A stretch of DNA of 64,000 nucleotides from NCBI GenBank assembly GCA_017959005.1, contig JAGDBO010000001.1:155596-219595 (forward strand), given 5' to 3'. Shown one piece after another: positions 1 to 8,333 of this stretch (position 1 is the stretch's first letter; the number at the start of each line of letters is the position of its first letter). A model generated the notes under the pieces. It saw only the letters and a program-made list of their open reading frames with translations. It had not been told where the DNA came from and made no database searches. A program made the translations under genes and the position numbers. This DNA is from Bacteroidales bacterium. Lineage in GTDB: Bacteria > Bacteroidota > Bacteroidia > Bacteroidales > UBA932.

Positions 1-1
1 T

Positions 2-214
2 CCAAATTTCTTCCCAAATCTGGAGAGAGCCCTTGGCAGAACGCCAACCATTGCATACCAGAAACTGGCAGCGCTTCTCTACCTCAACCTCAATAATCAG
101 GAGATTGCTAAAGCCTTGGGTATCAGCAAGGAGAGCGTTGGTCGCAGCAAGCGCCGCCTTCGCGCCTCCCTCAACTTAGATCAAGACCTGCAAGGTTTTA
201 TTTCAACACTGTAA
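2..214 (+). CDS. C-terminal end of a HTH transcriptional regulator (partial)
   Basis: Only the last 70 codons lie in the window; the frame is open from base 2 to a TAA at 212-214. The visible part contains a helix-turn-helix of the LuxR/GerE or sigma-region-4 kind: LNLNNQEIAKALGISKESVG followed by a basic recognition-helix end (RSKRRLRASL). Bacteroidetes regulators with an N-terminal sensor or repeat domain often end this way, but the upstream domain is outside the window, so the signal sensed is unknown. xpt begins 3 nt after the stop, so the two may be co-transcribed. Confidence 0.7.
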   Translation, partial: PNFFPNLERALGRTPTIAYQKLAALLYLNLNNQEIAKALGISKESVGRSKRRLRASLNLDQDLQGFISTL

Positions 215-217
215 ATT

Positions 218-799
218 ATGAAGGAACTTAATGACAGGATAATGAAAGATGGCCGTAGCCTCGGCAACGGCATCATAAAAATGGACCGTTTTTTAAATCA
301 TCAGATAGATCCAAAGCTTATGATGATGGCGGCGCAGGAACTTGTGAACCGTTTTGCAGAGAACAAAAGAATCAACAAGATTCTTACGGTTGAGGCTTCC
401 GGTATTGCTCCCGCCATTCTAATAGGATATCTGATGAAACTGCCGGTTGTCTTTTGCAAAAAGGCCCATCCGTCAACAATGAGTGACTTCTACAGTGCTA
501 AGGTTCACTCGTTTACAAAGCAGAATGAGACTCATATAATTGTTGCTAAAGATTATCTCACCCCAAAAGATCACGTGCTCTTTATTGATGATGTGTTAGC
601 ATTTGGATGTTCGGGTACGGGGATTGTAGATTTATGTAATCAGGCGGGGGCAACCATTGAGGGAATGGGCTTCCTTGTTGAGAAATCTTTTGAAGGTGGC
701 CGTCATGCTCTTGAGCAAAAGGGTGTTACCCGCATTGAATCATTGGCAATAATTGAGTCTTTGGATAATAATAAAATAAAGATAAAAGCTACCAGTTAA
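218..799 (+). CDS. xpt: Xanthine phosphoribosyltransferase
   Basis: Converts xanthine and PRPP to XMP in cytoplasmic purine salvage. The 193-residue length matches the Xpt family. The PRPP-binding signature is at residues 122-130 (FIDDVLAFG) followed by CSGTG, and the family N-terminus LNDRIMKDGRSLGNGIIKMD is present. The ATG lies 3 nt after the preceding stop and the next gene starts 13 nt downstream, suggesting one transcript with the GH3 lipoprotein gene. No purine riboswitch can sit immediately upstream because the regulator coding region occupies that position. Confidence 0.93.
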   Translation: MKELNDRIMKDGRSLGNGIIKMDRFLNHQIDPKLMMMAAQELVNRFAENKRINKILTVEASGIAPAILIGYLMKLPVVFCKKAHPSTMSDFYSAKVHSFTKQNETHIIVAKDYLTPKDHVLFIDDVLAFGCSGTGIVDLCNQAGATIEGMGFLVEKSFEGGRHALEQKGVTRIESLAIIESLDNNKIKIKATS

Positions 800-812
800 A
801 AATTCAGAGATT

Positions 813-1973
813 ATGAACCGCTTATCTTTAAAAAATCTTTTCATCATTCTGGTGTGCCTCATTTTAACGGCATCCTGTTCCAAGCATAATCCATCAAAAC
901 ACAAAGATGATATTGAGAAGCAGATTTCCTCAATGACCCTGAGGGAGAAAGTTGGACAGATGTTTTTTGTCCGCCCTGAGTCTCTGGCACCTTCCATTGT
1001 GTGGACAAAGTACACAGACTTAGTGGATTACTCGCTTCAAGAGGTGACTTCTGAGATGAAGAGTGTCAACAAAAATTATCCTGTTGGCGGGGTGATTCTC
1101 TTTGCTCACAATATTAAAGATGAGACACAGCTCTCCCAATTCATAAAGCAGATAAGAGCTCTTAACGGACGTCCCGTTTTATGTTTGGATGAAGAGGGTG
1201 GACGTGTAGCCCGCATTGCCAACAATGGTAATTTCAACGTTGAAAAATTTGAATCTATGGCAGCCATAGGTGCAACAGGAAATCCTGCCAACGCTCTCTA
1301 CTGCGGCAAGACCATTGGCACATATCTGAAAAAGTATGGCATTGACATTGACTTTGCTCCCGTTGCGGATGTGAATACAAACCCAGACAATATTGTAATT
1401 GGAAACCGCGCGTTCAGTGATGATCCTGCCATTGCCGTCCCTATGGTTACCAACTACTTACAGGGATTGAGCGAGGCCGGTATTGTTGGATGTGTAAAGC
1501 ACTTCCCTGGCCACGGAGATGTAAGTGCAGATACTCATTACGGTTATGCACAGAGTATGAAGAGTTGGAGTGAGATGCTCACCTGTGAGATGGTTACTTT
1601 TAAGGCGGGTATATCCTGGGGTTGCCGTCTGATTATGACAGCTCACATTGCTGCTCCTAATGTTACAGGCTCTGATATTCCCTCCACAATGTCCAGCATC
1701 ATACTGCAGGATAAACTGCGCAACGAACTAGGTTACAAGAATTTAATTGTGACGGACGCTATGGATATGGGAGCAATTATGAACCAGTATACCAATGAAG
1801 AGGCTGCGGTTGGAAGTATCAAGGCCGGAGTGGATGCAGTACTCTGTCCAAAGGATTTTATGAAAGCTTTTGATGCAGTTGTTTCTGCGGTTGAAAGAGG
1901 AGAAATAAGTGAAGAGCGTATTAACCAGAGCGTTCGCCGCATACTTGAACTGAAAAAGTCCATCCAACATTGA
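813..1973 (+). CDS. GH3 beta-N-acetylhexosaminidase-like lipoprotein (NagZ-like)
   Basis: Predicted glycoside hydrolase family 3 enzyme removing terminal N-acetylglucosamine-type sugars, possibly from peptidoglycan or host glycans. An N-terminal signal ends in a lipobox (LTASC, Cys22), so it is membrane-anchored, unlike cytoplasmic E. coli NagZ. The bacterial NagZ signature KHFPGHGD is at residues 229-236, with the companion D-T-H at 240-242 that supplies the Asp/His general acid-base dyad. The likely nucleophile is Asp315 in VTDAMDM. The 386-residue protein is one (beta/alpha)8 domain without the second domain of larger GH3 enzymes. It follows xpt by 13 nt. Confidence 0.88.
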   Translation: MNRLSLKNLFIILVCLILTASCSKHNPSKHKDDIEKQISSMTLREKVGQMFFVRPESLAPSIVWTKYTDLVDYSLQEVTSEMKSVNKNYPVGGVILFAHNIKDETQLSQFIKQIRALNGRPVLCLDEEGGRVARIANNGNFNVEKFESMAAIGATGNPANALYCGKTIGTYLKKYGIDIDFAPVADVNTNPDNIVIGNRAFSDDPAIAVPMVTNYLQGLSEAGIVGCVKHFPGHGDVSADTHYGYAQSMKSWSEMLTCEMVTFKAGISWGCRLIMTAHIAAPNVTGSDIPSTMSSIILQDKLRNELGYKNLIVTDAMDMGAIMNQYTNEEAAVGSIKAGVDAVLCPKDFMKAFDAVVSAVERGEISEERINQSVRRILELKKSIQH

Positions 1974-2005
1974 GGCTCCAAACCTTTGATTATTCAAACT
2001 TTTAT

Positions 2006-2013
2006 TATATTTG
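2006..2013 (+). promoter_or_regulatory. Bacteroidetes -7 box TATATTTG upstream of tRNA-Ser
   Basis: Perfect TAnnTTTG match; a TTTG at 1985-1988 lies 17 nt upstream as a possible -33 element. Transcription would start near 2020, about 23 nt before the mature tRNA. Confidence 0.65.
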
Positions 2014-2042
2014 CATCCCCGATTGAGCCAAGCTCATCTGAT

Positions 2043-2130
2043 GGTGAGGTGGGAGAGTGGCTGAATCCAGCAGTTTGCTAAACTGCCGAACCGGTTTTCG
2101 GTTCCGCGAGTTCGAATCTCGCCCTCACCG
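2043..2130 (+). tRNA. tRNA-Ser(GCT)
   Basis: 88-nt class II tRNA. The 7-bp acceptor stem is GGTGAGG (2043-2049) with CCTCACC (2123-2129) and discriminator G2130. The anticodon stem GCAGT/ACTGC encloses loop TTGCTAA with anticodon GCT, which reads AGC/AGT. A long variable arm (ACCG/CGGT) and a T arm GCGAG-TTCGAAT-CTCGC are present. The 3' CCA is not encoded. It has its own promoter and a terminator starting 8 nt downstream. Confidence 0.97.
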
Positions 2131-2137
2131 CAAAAAG

Positions 2138-2167
2138 AGAGTTGTCTGCGTGACAACTCTTTTTTTT
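2138..2167 (+). terminator. Intrinsic terminator after tRNA-Ser
   Basis: Perfect 9-bp stem AGAGTTGTC/GACAACTCT with a 5-nt loop, followed by an eight-base T run. It lies between the tRNA and the next gene's promoter. Confidence 0.88.
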
Positions 2168-2168
2168 G

Positions 2169-2176
2169 TATCTTTG
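2169..2176 (+). promoter_or_regulatory. -7 box TATCTTTG for the acyl-CoA ligase gene
   Basis: Perfect TAnnTTTG directly after the terminator T run, 15 nt before the ATG at 2192. It argues against any start codon upstream of 2192. Confidence 0.7.
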
Positions 2177-2191
2177 TCTCAAACCGAACCT

Positions 2192-3811
2192 ATGAAAGAT
2201 TACCTGCAGACGCTTGAAGGTACTGTCCGCAATAATTGGAACCTGGCGGCAGTAGCTGATTACGGCGGAGAATCCTTCACTTATGGAGAGCTTGCCACAA
2301 ACATTGAGTCCATTTGGCTTTTCTTTGAGAAGGTAGGCATTAAAAAAGGAGATAAGATTGCGATATGCGCCAGAAATTCAGCGCGTTGGGCTATATCCTT
2401 TTGGGCCGTAAACACATACGAGGCTGTCGTAGTTCCGCTTCTTGCGGAATTCCATCCGGACAGCATAACTAATCTGGTTAATCACTCTGAAAGCGTTTTG
2501 CTTTTTACGGACAGTGATATTTGGAGTAAGTTGGATCCCCACTCAATGAATAGGCTCAAAGCAGCAATAAACGTTGGGGATCTTTCCGTTTTGTGGTCAG
2601 GGGAGGAGGCTGTTGCTCAAGCTTGGGAAGAGAAAGGAAAGTTTTTGAGGGAAAAATATCCGGATGGGTTCAAGCCGGAAAATGTAAACTACCCTTCTGA
2701 CAATTTCTCAGAACCTGCAATAATTAACTATACATCAGGTACATCCGGAGACCCTAAGGGCGTAATGCTGACTTACGGGGCAATGAGTGATATTGACGAG
2801 TTTTCCAATGAGCACTTCCCGAATACTCCGGGCCAGACAATGGTATCTATGCTACCTCTGGCACACATGTATGGCCTTGCCATTGAGTTTTTGCATCCTA
2901 ATGTGGATGGCGTAACCGTTTATTTCCTTGGCAAGACTCCATCTCCTACAACTCTTCTTGCCGCCATGAAGGAGGTTAAGCCTTATATGGTTATTACGGT
3001 TCCTCTGGTGATGGAGAAGGTCTATTCAGGTTCTATAAAGCCGGCGCTTGACAAGGTTAAGTTCCTATTGGCTATTCCTATAGTTAAAAATCTGATTTAC
3101 AGAAAGGTATGCAATAAACTCATGGAAGCGTTCGGCGGAAATGTAGGCTGCTTCATTATGGGTGGAGCTCCTCTTAAACCGGAAGTGGAAAAGTGCCTGA
3201 AGAAAATCCGCCTTCCATTTACCGTTGGTTACGGAATGACAGAGGCTTGTCCGCTGCTTGCATACGTGTGGTGGACTAAGTTTGTTCCGGGATCCTGCGG
3301 TGTACCGGTTCACGAGCTTAGAATAGATTCAGATGATCCTCAGCATATTCCGGGAGAGATTCAAGCCAGAGGAGCCAATCTTACAATTGGCTACTATAAG
3401 AATCCTGAGGCCAATGCCCTGGCCTTTACTGATGACGGATGGTTCCGTACCGGAGATCTGGGAATCATAGATAAAAACAACAATGTTTTCATTCGCGGAC
3501 GCATTAAGTCTATGATTCTTACCGCTTCCGGACAGAACATCTATCCGGAAGAGATAGAAGCCGTTCTCTCCTGCAATCCGTTTGTTGCAGAAAGCGTGGT
3601 TGTTGAAAGGGGTGGCAAACTGATAGCTCTGGTTTACCCTGAAATTCCGGAAGATACAGATCCTAAGGTTATTGAAAACCTTCCTAAGGATATTGCAGAC
3701 CTTGCAAACGAGTCTCTGCCTAAATATAGTCAGATAGCAAAGGTGGAGATAGTGGACACTCCGTTTGAGAAGACTCCAAAGATGAGTATCAAGAGATACC
3801 TGTACAAGTAG
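2192..3811 (+). CDS. AMP-dependent acyl-CoA synthetase (long-chain fatty-acid ligase type)
   Basis: Activates a carboxylate, most likely a fatty acid, through an acyl-adenylate to a CoA thioester. The ATP/AMP loop TSGTSGDPKG is at residues 181-190. The family motifs GYGMTEACP and FRTGDLG, the hinge RGRIKSMILTASGQNIYPEE and a final basic segment TPKMSIKRYL, where the family's catalytic Lys lies, follow in order. At 539 residues it is slightly shorter than typical FadD. The frame is open upstream to 2057, but that extension would run through the tRNA, its terminator and the promoter; ATG 2192 is the supported start. Confidence 0.9.
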   Translation: MKDYLQTLEGTVRNNWNLAAVADYGGESFTYGELATNIESIWLFFEKVGIKKGDKIAICARNSARWAISFWAVNTYEAVVVPLLAEFHPDSITNLVNHSESVLLFTDSDIWSKLDPHSMNRLKAAINVGDLSVLWSGEEAVAQAWEEKGKFLREKYPDGFKPENVNYPSDNFSEPAIINYTSGTSGDPKGVMLTYGAMSDIDEFSNEHFPNTPGQTMVSMLPLAHMYGLAIEFLHPNVDGVTVYFLGKTPSPTTLLAAMKEVKPYMVITVPLVMEKVYSGSIKPALDKVKFLLAIPIVKNLIYRKVCNKLMEAFGGNVGCFIMGGAPLKPEVEKCLKKIRLPFTVGYGMTEACPLLAYVWWTKFVPGSCGVPVHELRIDSDDPQHIPGEIQARGANLTIGYYKNPEANALAFTDDGWFRTGDLGIIDKNNNVFIRGRIKSMILTASGQNIYPEEIEAVLSCNPFVAESVVVERGGKLIALVYPEIPEDTDPKVIENLPKDIADLANESLPKYSQIAKVEIVDTPFEKTPKMSIKRYLYK

Positions 3812-3813
3812 AA

Positions 3814-4632
3814 CTACCTTATAGTCTTGATGTTAGCCTTTTTACTCCAACCCGTATAGGCGGTGTTCTGATCCTCTTTTGAGATATTTATCTCTGTGTT
3901 GACAGGGCGTTCGGCATCTTTGGTGGAGTGCATAAACAACCATTCATACACCTTTTCCATGTAGAAGTATCTTGCAAGATATGAGTGAGATGCACCAATT
4001 ATCCATTCATAACGCAAGCGGGAGTTAAGATGCTTTTCTTCCAGTTCCTTTACTACAACCTGAGAGGCTTTTACGCTAACACGCTTATCTGCAGTGCCGT
4101 GGATTATCCACAGCGGAACCTCTCCCATACCTGTTATATCCTTCTTTGTAGTTCCGCCGCAAAGTGCAATGGCTGCAGCCACCCTGTCCGGACAATCTGC
4201 TACAAAATCAAGTGTTCCATATCCGCCTAAACTCATTCCCAGAACATAGACTCTGGTGGTATCATAAGGAGACTCTTCTTTCAAGTAATCCAGTATTGCG
4301 CAGAGTTTCTTGGGGTTCCACGTCTCTCCGGGGTTCTGAGGTGCCAGTACAATGGCCGGTATTTTTCTTCCTCTCTCCAACGCATCTATTGTTCCATAAC
4401 GGCGAACTTTCTCCAGGTCTTTTCCGCAAAGACTTCTTCCGTGAAGGAAGACCACCAGCGGAAACTCTTTTGCTGTAGTATCCTGTTTATCATAGCCATC
4501 CGGAGTATAAAGCCAAAAGTTGTAACTTCCTGCAACTTTATTTTTCATTGCTCTGAGCAGCGGCTCCGTTTGTGCTCCGGCAATACAAGGGAACGCACAG
4601 ATTATAAACAACAGCAATATCTTTCCTTTCAT
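3814..4632 (-). CDS. Secreted alpha/beta-hydrolase (esterase/peptidase-like)
   Basis: A cleavable signal peptide is followed by an alpha/beta-hydrolase core. The oxyanion-hole region is VVFLHGRSLCG and the nucleophile elbow LGMSLGGYG has Ser134. Asp182 (HGTADKR) and His216 (GASHSY) complete a plausible triad. The fold resembles the phospholipase/carboxylesterase and feruloyl-esterase-like hydrolases common in Bacteroidetes; the substrate cannot be named. It is the last gene of a minus-strand set, 11 nt after the PQQ-like gene, and converges with the acyl-CoA ligase (stops 2 nt apart). Confidence 0.82.
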   Translation of the reverse strand: MKGKILLLFIICAFPCIAGAQTEPLLRAMKNKVAGSYNFWLYTPDGYDKQDTTAKEFPLVVFLHGRSLCGKDLEKVRRYGTIDALERGRKIPAIVLAPQNPGETWNPKKLCAILDYLKEESPYDTTRVYVLGMSLGGYGTLDFVADCPDRVAAAIALCGGTTKKDITGMGEVPLWIIHGTADKRVSVKASQVVVKELEEKHLNSRLRYEWIIGASHSYLARYFYMEKVYEWLFMHSTKDAERPVNTEINISKEDQNTAYTGWSKKANIKTIR

Positions 4633-4643
4633 TCTCTTCTCTC

Positions 4644-6215
4644 CTATTTGATTACGAATTTGAAGATGCCGTTCACGCGGGAGCCCACAATGGCAGCGTT
4701 TCCAACAACGGTTGGGGAAGACTCAAAGTTGTAAGCCACTTTCCTTGAATAAATTACAGTTCCCGTCTTGGCTTCTATAAGATAGATAACACCATCTCCG
4801 TCTCCGGTGAAAATATACATCTTGTTCTCTTTGTCATAAAAGGCAACAGGAGAAGACCAGCAGAACTGGCTCAGCGGAATCTGATAGATAACTGAACCGT
4901 CTTTGGTGGAAAGGGCAAACAATTCTCCATTTGTTTTGGCAGCCTTCTGACGGCAAACATTTGCAAAAATCATCTCTTGGCAATCACCATTTCCTAACAG
5001 CGGAGTAGAATACATTCCTCCGTCCATGATTTTTTCTCCATGCTTTAAGCGGCGGCAATGTATCTTCTGCTCCCAAATTAAAGAACCATCTAATCCATTG
5101 AGTTTTACAAAGTAACAGAGACCGTCCATTCCCTGGTGGTCTACCTCGCTTGCGGTATAAATGAACGGGGTGTCATTCTCTATGCGGCATACAACGGTTC
5201 CGTCTGAGTCATCATGGTTGCTGTAATGCCAAACGGGTTTCATGGTGTTCAGATTAATGCAGAGAATATTTCCATTGTTATCCTGAAACCATCCGTAGTT
5301 TCTCCAAATTGCTATGCTTGATTCCACTCCCGGAGCAGCACCGCCAACCTTGTAACGAAGTGTCTGAAGCAGGTTGAGTTTACCCTGCTCCCTGGAAAAT
5401 TTGTAGATGCTTCCGTTTTCTCCGGGCCATATAAGATAACCGCCGGCAACAACCGGAGAGGAGTCAAACGCTCCCCACTTTCTCCACGCCTTATAATCTG
5501 AGAATCTGTATGTTATCCTATGCTTAAGAAGATCTACACAGAGCAGATTCATTGGTGTTTCTCTAGAGACTCCGTGTCCAATATAGAGGTTCTTGAACTC
5601 CGGGTCTAAAGATGGTGAACCCTTAATGGTGTTTTGAACATCCAAGTCTGAACGGGTACGTTTTCCGGTGTTGAAATCTAAAAAGTATGCCTTTGCATTC
5701 AGAGATGTGAATATGATTTCCTCTCCGCTTTCAAGGGCAGAGGGAAGAAGAACACCCGCCTTACGGAAATTCTCCACATCCTCTTTGCTCCAGTGAACAT
5801 AAATAGGCTGGCCTGTCCAACCGGTGCCTCCGCCCCAGTTTCCAAACTTGGTTTCAAAGTTGTCCTCCGGAGTTTTAAACGTCCATGCAATCTCAACAGT
5901 ATCTGGTCTTTTCTCCAGCTTTCCTCCAAACGAGGCGTTGCGCAGCAGATTCCTTCTGAAGGTGAAGGTGGAAAAATCTGATGCATACCTGTCATCCAAA
6001 TCCTGCAGATAATAGGTAAGGGTATCTTTCTGTTCTACAACAAAATAGACCTTTTGCGCGGAAGTGTATGCGGTATCAGGTAGGAAAAGTTTTTCTATGG
6101 GTACCTGCTCAAGTGTGTCTGTAACAGGTAGTTCCTCCTGTACAGCATTTCTGTTAGTACACCCGACATAAATCAAACTCAAGGCCGAGAATAACAAAAT
6201 AGAGTACGCTCCCAT
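4644..6215 (-). CDS. PQQ-like beta-propeller lipoprotein
   Basis: 523-residue predicted lipoprotein (lipobox IYVGC, Cys19). The body has recurring PQQ/pyrrolo-quinoline-type propeller blades, seen as repeated Gly-Asp-Gly turns and strands such as IYLIEAKTGTVIYSRK, GSLIWEQKI and LICINLNTMKPVWHYSN-like elements. These proteins are usually scaffolds or binding proteins rather than quinoenzymes, and no other catalytic signature is visible. It lies between the PD40/SPOR gene (14 nt upstream) and the esterase (11 nt downstream), suggesting one envelope-related operon. Confidence 0.75.
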   Translation of the reverse strand: MGAYSILLFSALSLIYVGCTNRNAVQEELPVTDTLEQVPIEKLFLPDTAYTSAQKVYFVVEQKDTLTYYLQDLDDRYASDFSTFTFRRNLLRNASFGGKLEKRPDTVEIAWTFKTPEDNFETKFGNWGGGTGWTGQPIYVHWSKEDVENFRKAGVLLPSALESGEEIIFTSLNAKAYFLDFNTGKRTRSDLDVQNTIKGSPSLDPEFKNLYIGHGVSRETPMNLLCVDLLKHRITYRFSDYKAWRKWGAFDSSPVVAGGYLIWPGENGSIYKFSREQGKLNLLQTLRYKVGGAAPGVESSIAIWRNYGWFQDNNGNILCINLNTMKPVWHYSNHDDSDGTVVCRIENDTPFIYTASEVDHQGMDGLCYFVKLNGLDGSLIWEQKIHCRRLKHGEKIMDGGMYSTPLLGNGDCQEMIFANVCRQKAAKTNGELFALSTKDGSVIYQIPLSQFCWSSPVAFYDKENKMYIFTGDGDGVIYLIEAKTGTVIYSRKVAYNFESSPTVVGNAAIVGSRVNGIFKFVIK

Positions 6216-6229
6216 CTCTCTGCTTCTAT

Positions 6230-8221
6230 CTATAAAACCTGTTCTACGGAGATTTTGCCGGATTTAGTCTCTTCCAGTTTCTTTGCAACGCCGTCTGCCT
6301 CTTCTTTGGATGAGAACGGGCCAACTATGTATTTGGTACCCTCTGCTGAGGTAACCTTGGCCATATCCTTGCCGGTGGCAGATTTAATAGTGTGCAGTAA
6401 AGCTTCAGGTAAGCGCTCCAATCCGCTGATTACTACGTTATATGCACCTGCTGGCTCTGCCTTGGATTTTTTGGCTGCCTGTGCCTCCTCCTTTCTGGCG
6501 GTTGCCAGAGGATAGGCCTTGCCCTCCTTAAGGGCTGTAATCTGTGCGGTTGAGAAGAGTTTTTTTACCTTGGAGAGTTGTTTCTGAGCCTCTGAATATT
6601 TGGTGAAAGCGCCTGCGCTATAGACGTAGCGGCCGTTCTGCTCCTTTTCAAATACAGGAGAGAGCCCCTTGAAACTTGCTACGTTGGCAGGCTTTACGGA
6701 ACTCATAAAGCGGATCTGATAGAGTATGCCGTCCGGAAGGTCTTCCCATTCTGCCAGCCACCCCTTCTTTAAAATCTTAAAGGTGAGGTCTTTCTTAGGG
6801 CGCTGCAGGTTGAAACTCTCTATGTCTGTAACTTTTGCCCTATCATTGAGCATGTTGGAAGGGTTGAAGTCTTCATCCTCATCATCATCTTCCTGCACAT
6901 TGAACTCTTCTCCAAGTTCAATATCTCTGCTTGAAGGAACAACCACACCGGAATTAAAGAACTCCTCCTCCATTTTTCTCAGTGCCGTTTCACTCTCTCT
7001 AATCTGCTGGCGCAGAGCAAGAAGTGCGTTCTCGTCATCTGTTATGATTTTGGTGATTTTAGCAACGGAGTCTTTTCTTATCTGAACCATAACGGAGTCT
7101 TCAGTTGCACGCAGTCTCTCTTCAACTTCCGTATAAAGATCACGGGTACTCTGCTGCCGAGCAACCATCTGCTTCTCCCTCTTTTTGAGGTTTCTGCAAC
7201 GCACGCTCTCTCTGGTGTAATTCTGTGTCTTTACAACCGTTGCAGAATCCATAGGGGAGTTGACTTTTGTCTGATCTACCTCTTTGAGGGCTTTATTAAT
7301 CTCTGCGTTGGTGATGGAATCTCTCTCCTTGTCTGTGGTGGTTCTTACGGCACCCCTTAAGCGTGCAATGTTGGCAGCCTCTTTTGCAGATAGAGCTTTG
7401 GTAATAGGATCCGGCTGGTAATCAACAACGTATGTAACTATCATAGTTGTGCTGTAGAGCGGAGAGTTTGGGTTATCCAGAAGGCGGGTGGAGGAGAAAG
7501 CCGCATAACGGCTATCCGGAGTTACGTAGAAAAAGAAATCATCTCCCGGAGAGGAGTAAGGGAAGCCCATATTCTGTGCCGGCCCCCAATCCTTCTTCTC
7601 TTCATCCCAACTGCAGACATAGAGGTCATATCCGCCGGCACCGGAGTGGCCGTTGGAGGAGAAGTAGAACTTTTTACCGTCCGGAGAGACAAAAGGAAAA
7701 AGCTCGTTGCCCGCGGTGGATATATTGCCGGAGAGTTTTTGTGGGATACTCCAAACACCATCCGCACCCTTAACGGTTCTGTATATGTTCCAACTCCCAT
7801 TAACTTCTTTTGCACTGTAATAGAGGGTGTTGGTGTTGTTTGCAAGGTAGAGGGTATCACTGGTGGTGTTGAGCCCTTCCGGAGAGTGAATGAATCCGCC
7901 GGCAATGTTTATGTTGGGATAGTAGAGGAAAAAGTCCCTCTTATCCATAGTCTTACGGGTAACCACGTTTGGCTCGGAGACAAAACGGAGCATCTCTTCT
8001 CCGTTCTGGCAGCAGATAATCTTCATATCCAGAGTCCTCTTCTGTGCAGGCTCCGCCTTTGCGGCCAGCCTCTCATATATGGAACGGGCCTCCGCAAAGT
8101 TGTAACTTCTGTAGAGAGAGTCTGCTACCCTCTCACTCTCCTGAGCGTTTTGCGCCTTTGCCGGTGCGGCAAACAGAAGTGCCACAAGGGGCAGAATCAT
8201 CATCGCGATAGTTTTCTTCAT
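6230..8221 (-). CDS. Periplasmic PD40 beta-propeller / coiled-coil / SPOR-like protein
   Basis: 663-residue secreted protein (signal peptide ending near AKAQN). In order it has a short TPR-like helical segment (about 25-90), WD40-like PD40 blades (about 120-250; YFSSNGHSGAGGYDLYV), a long charged helical/coiled-coil region (about 300-440), an acidic stretch rich in Asp/Glu and two SPOR-like segments (about 520-663; YVYSAGAFTKYSEAQKQL and YIVGPFSSKEEADGVAKKL). SPOR domains bind denuded peptidoglycan glycan strands, so a cell-wall-associated role is inferred. The frame is open further upstream to 8407, but that would overlap both divergent promoters; the ATG at 8221 gives a proper signal peptide. 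Confidence 0.78.
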   Translation of the reverse strand: MKKTIAMMILPLVALLFAAPAKAQNAQESERVADSLYRSYNFAEARSIYERLAAKAEPAQKRTLDMKIICCQNGEEMLRFVSEPNVVTRKTMDKRDFFLYYPNINIAGGFIHSPEGLNTTSDTLYLANNTNTLYYSAKEVNGSWNIYRTVKGADGVWSIPQKLSGNISTAGNELFPFVSPDGKKFYFSSNGHSGAGGYDLYVCSWDEEKKDWGPAQNMGFPYSSPGDDFFFYVTPDSRYAAFSSTRLLDNPNSPLYSTTMIVTYVVDYQPDPITKALSAKEAANIARLRGAVRTTTDKERDSITNAEINKALKEVDQTKVNSPMDSATVVKTQNYTRESVRCRNLKKREKQMVARQQSTRDLYTEVEERLRATEDSVMVQIRKDSVAKITKIITDDENALLALRQQIRESETALRKMEEEFFNSGVVVPSSRDIELGEEFNVQEDDDEDEDFNPSNMLNDRAKVTDIESFNLQRPKKDLTFKILKKGWLAEWEDLPDGILYQIRFMSSVKPANVASFKGLSPVFEKEQNGRYVYSAGAFTKYSEAQKQLSKVKKLFSTAQITALKEGKAYPLATARKEEAQAAKKSKAEPAGAYNVVISGLERLPEALLHTIKSATGKDMAKVTSAEGTKYIVGPFSSKEEADGVAKKLEETKSGKISVEQVL

Positions 8222-8259
8222 CTCTTTGCTCTTTTCAAAAGGGAGCCAAATGGCTGTAA

Positions 8260-8267
8260 CAAAGGTA
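8260..8267 (-). promoter_or_regulatory. -7 box TACCTTTG for the PD40/SPOR operon
   Basis: CAAAGGTA on the plus strand reads TACCTTTG on the minus strand, 38 nt upstream of the ATG at 8221. Confidence 0.6.
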
Positions 8268-8297
8268 TGAAATAGTTTATTTTTTACGAAAAAATTG

Positions 8298-8305
8298 TAA
8301 ATTTG
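8298..8305 (+). promoter_or_regulatory. -7 box TAAATTTG for secDF
   Basis: Perfect TAnnTTTG, 28 nt before the secDF ATG. It forms a compact divergent promoter pair with the box at 8260-8267. Confidence 0.68.
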
Positions 8306-8333
8306 CGGCCTATTATCAAAACTGTAATTAAAA

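Noticed and set aside
2057-2191. 45-residue N-terminal extension of the acyl-CoA ligase frame
   Set aside because: It overlaps most of tRNA-Ser, the terminator hairpin and the promoter box; the family N-terminus starts at ATG 2192.
7646-8275. 209-codon plus-strand frame inside the PD40/SPOR gene
   Set aside because: Antisense shadow of a well-supported gene; no domain, and it covers the minus-strand signal-peptide and promoter region.
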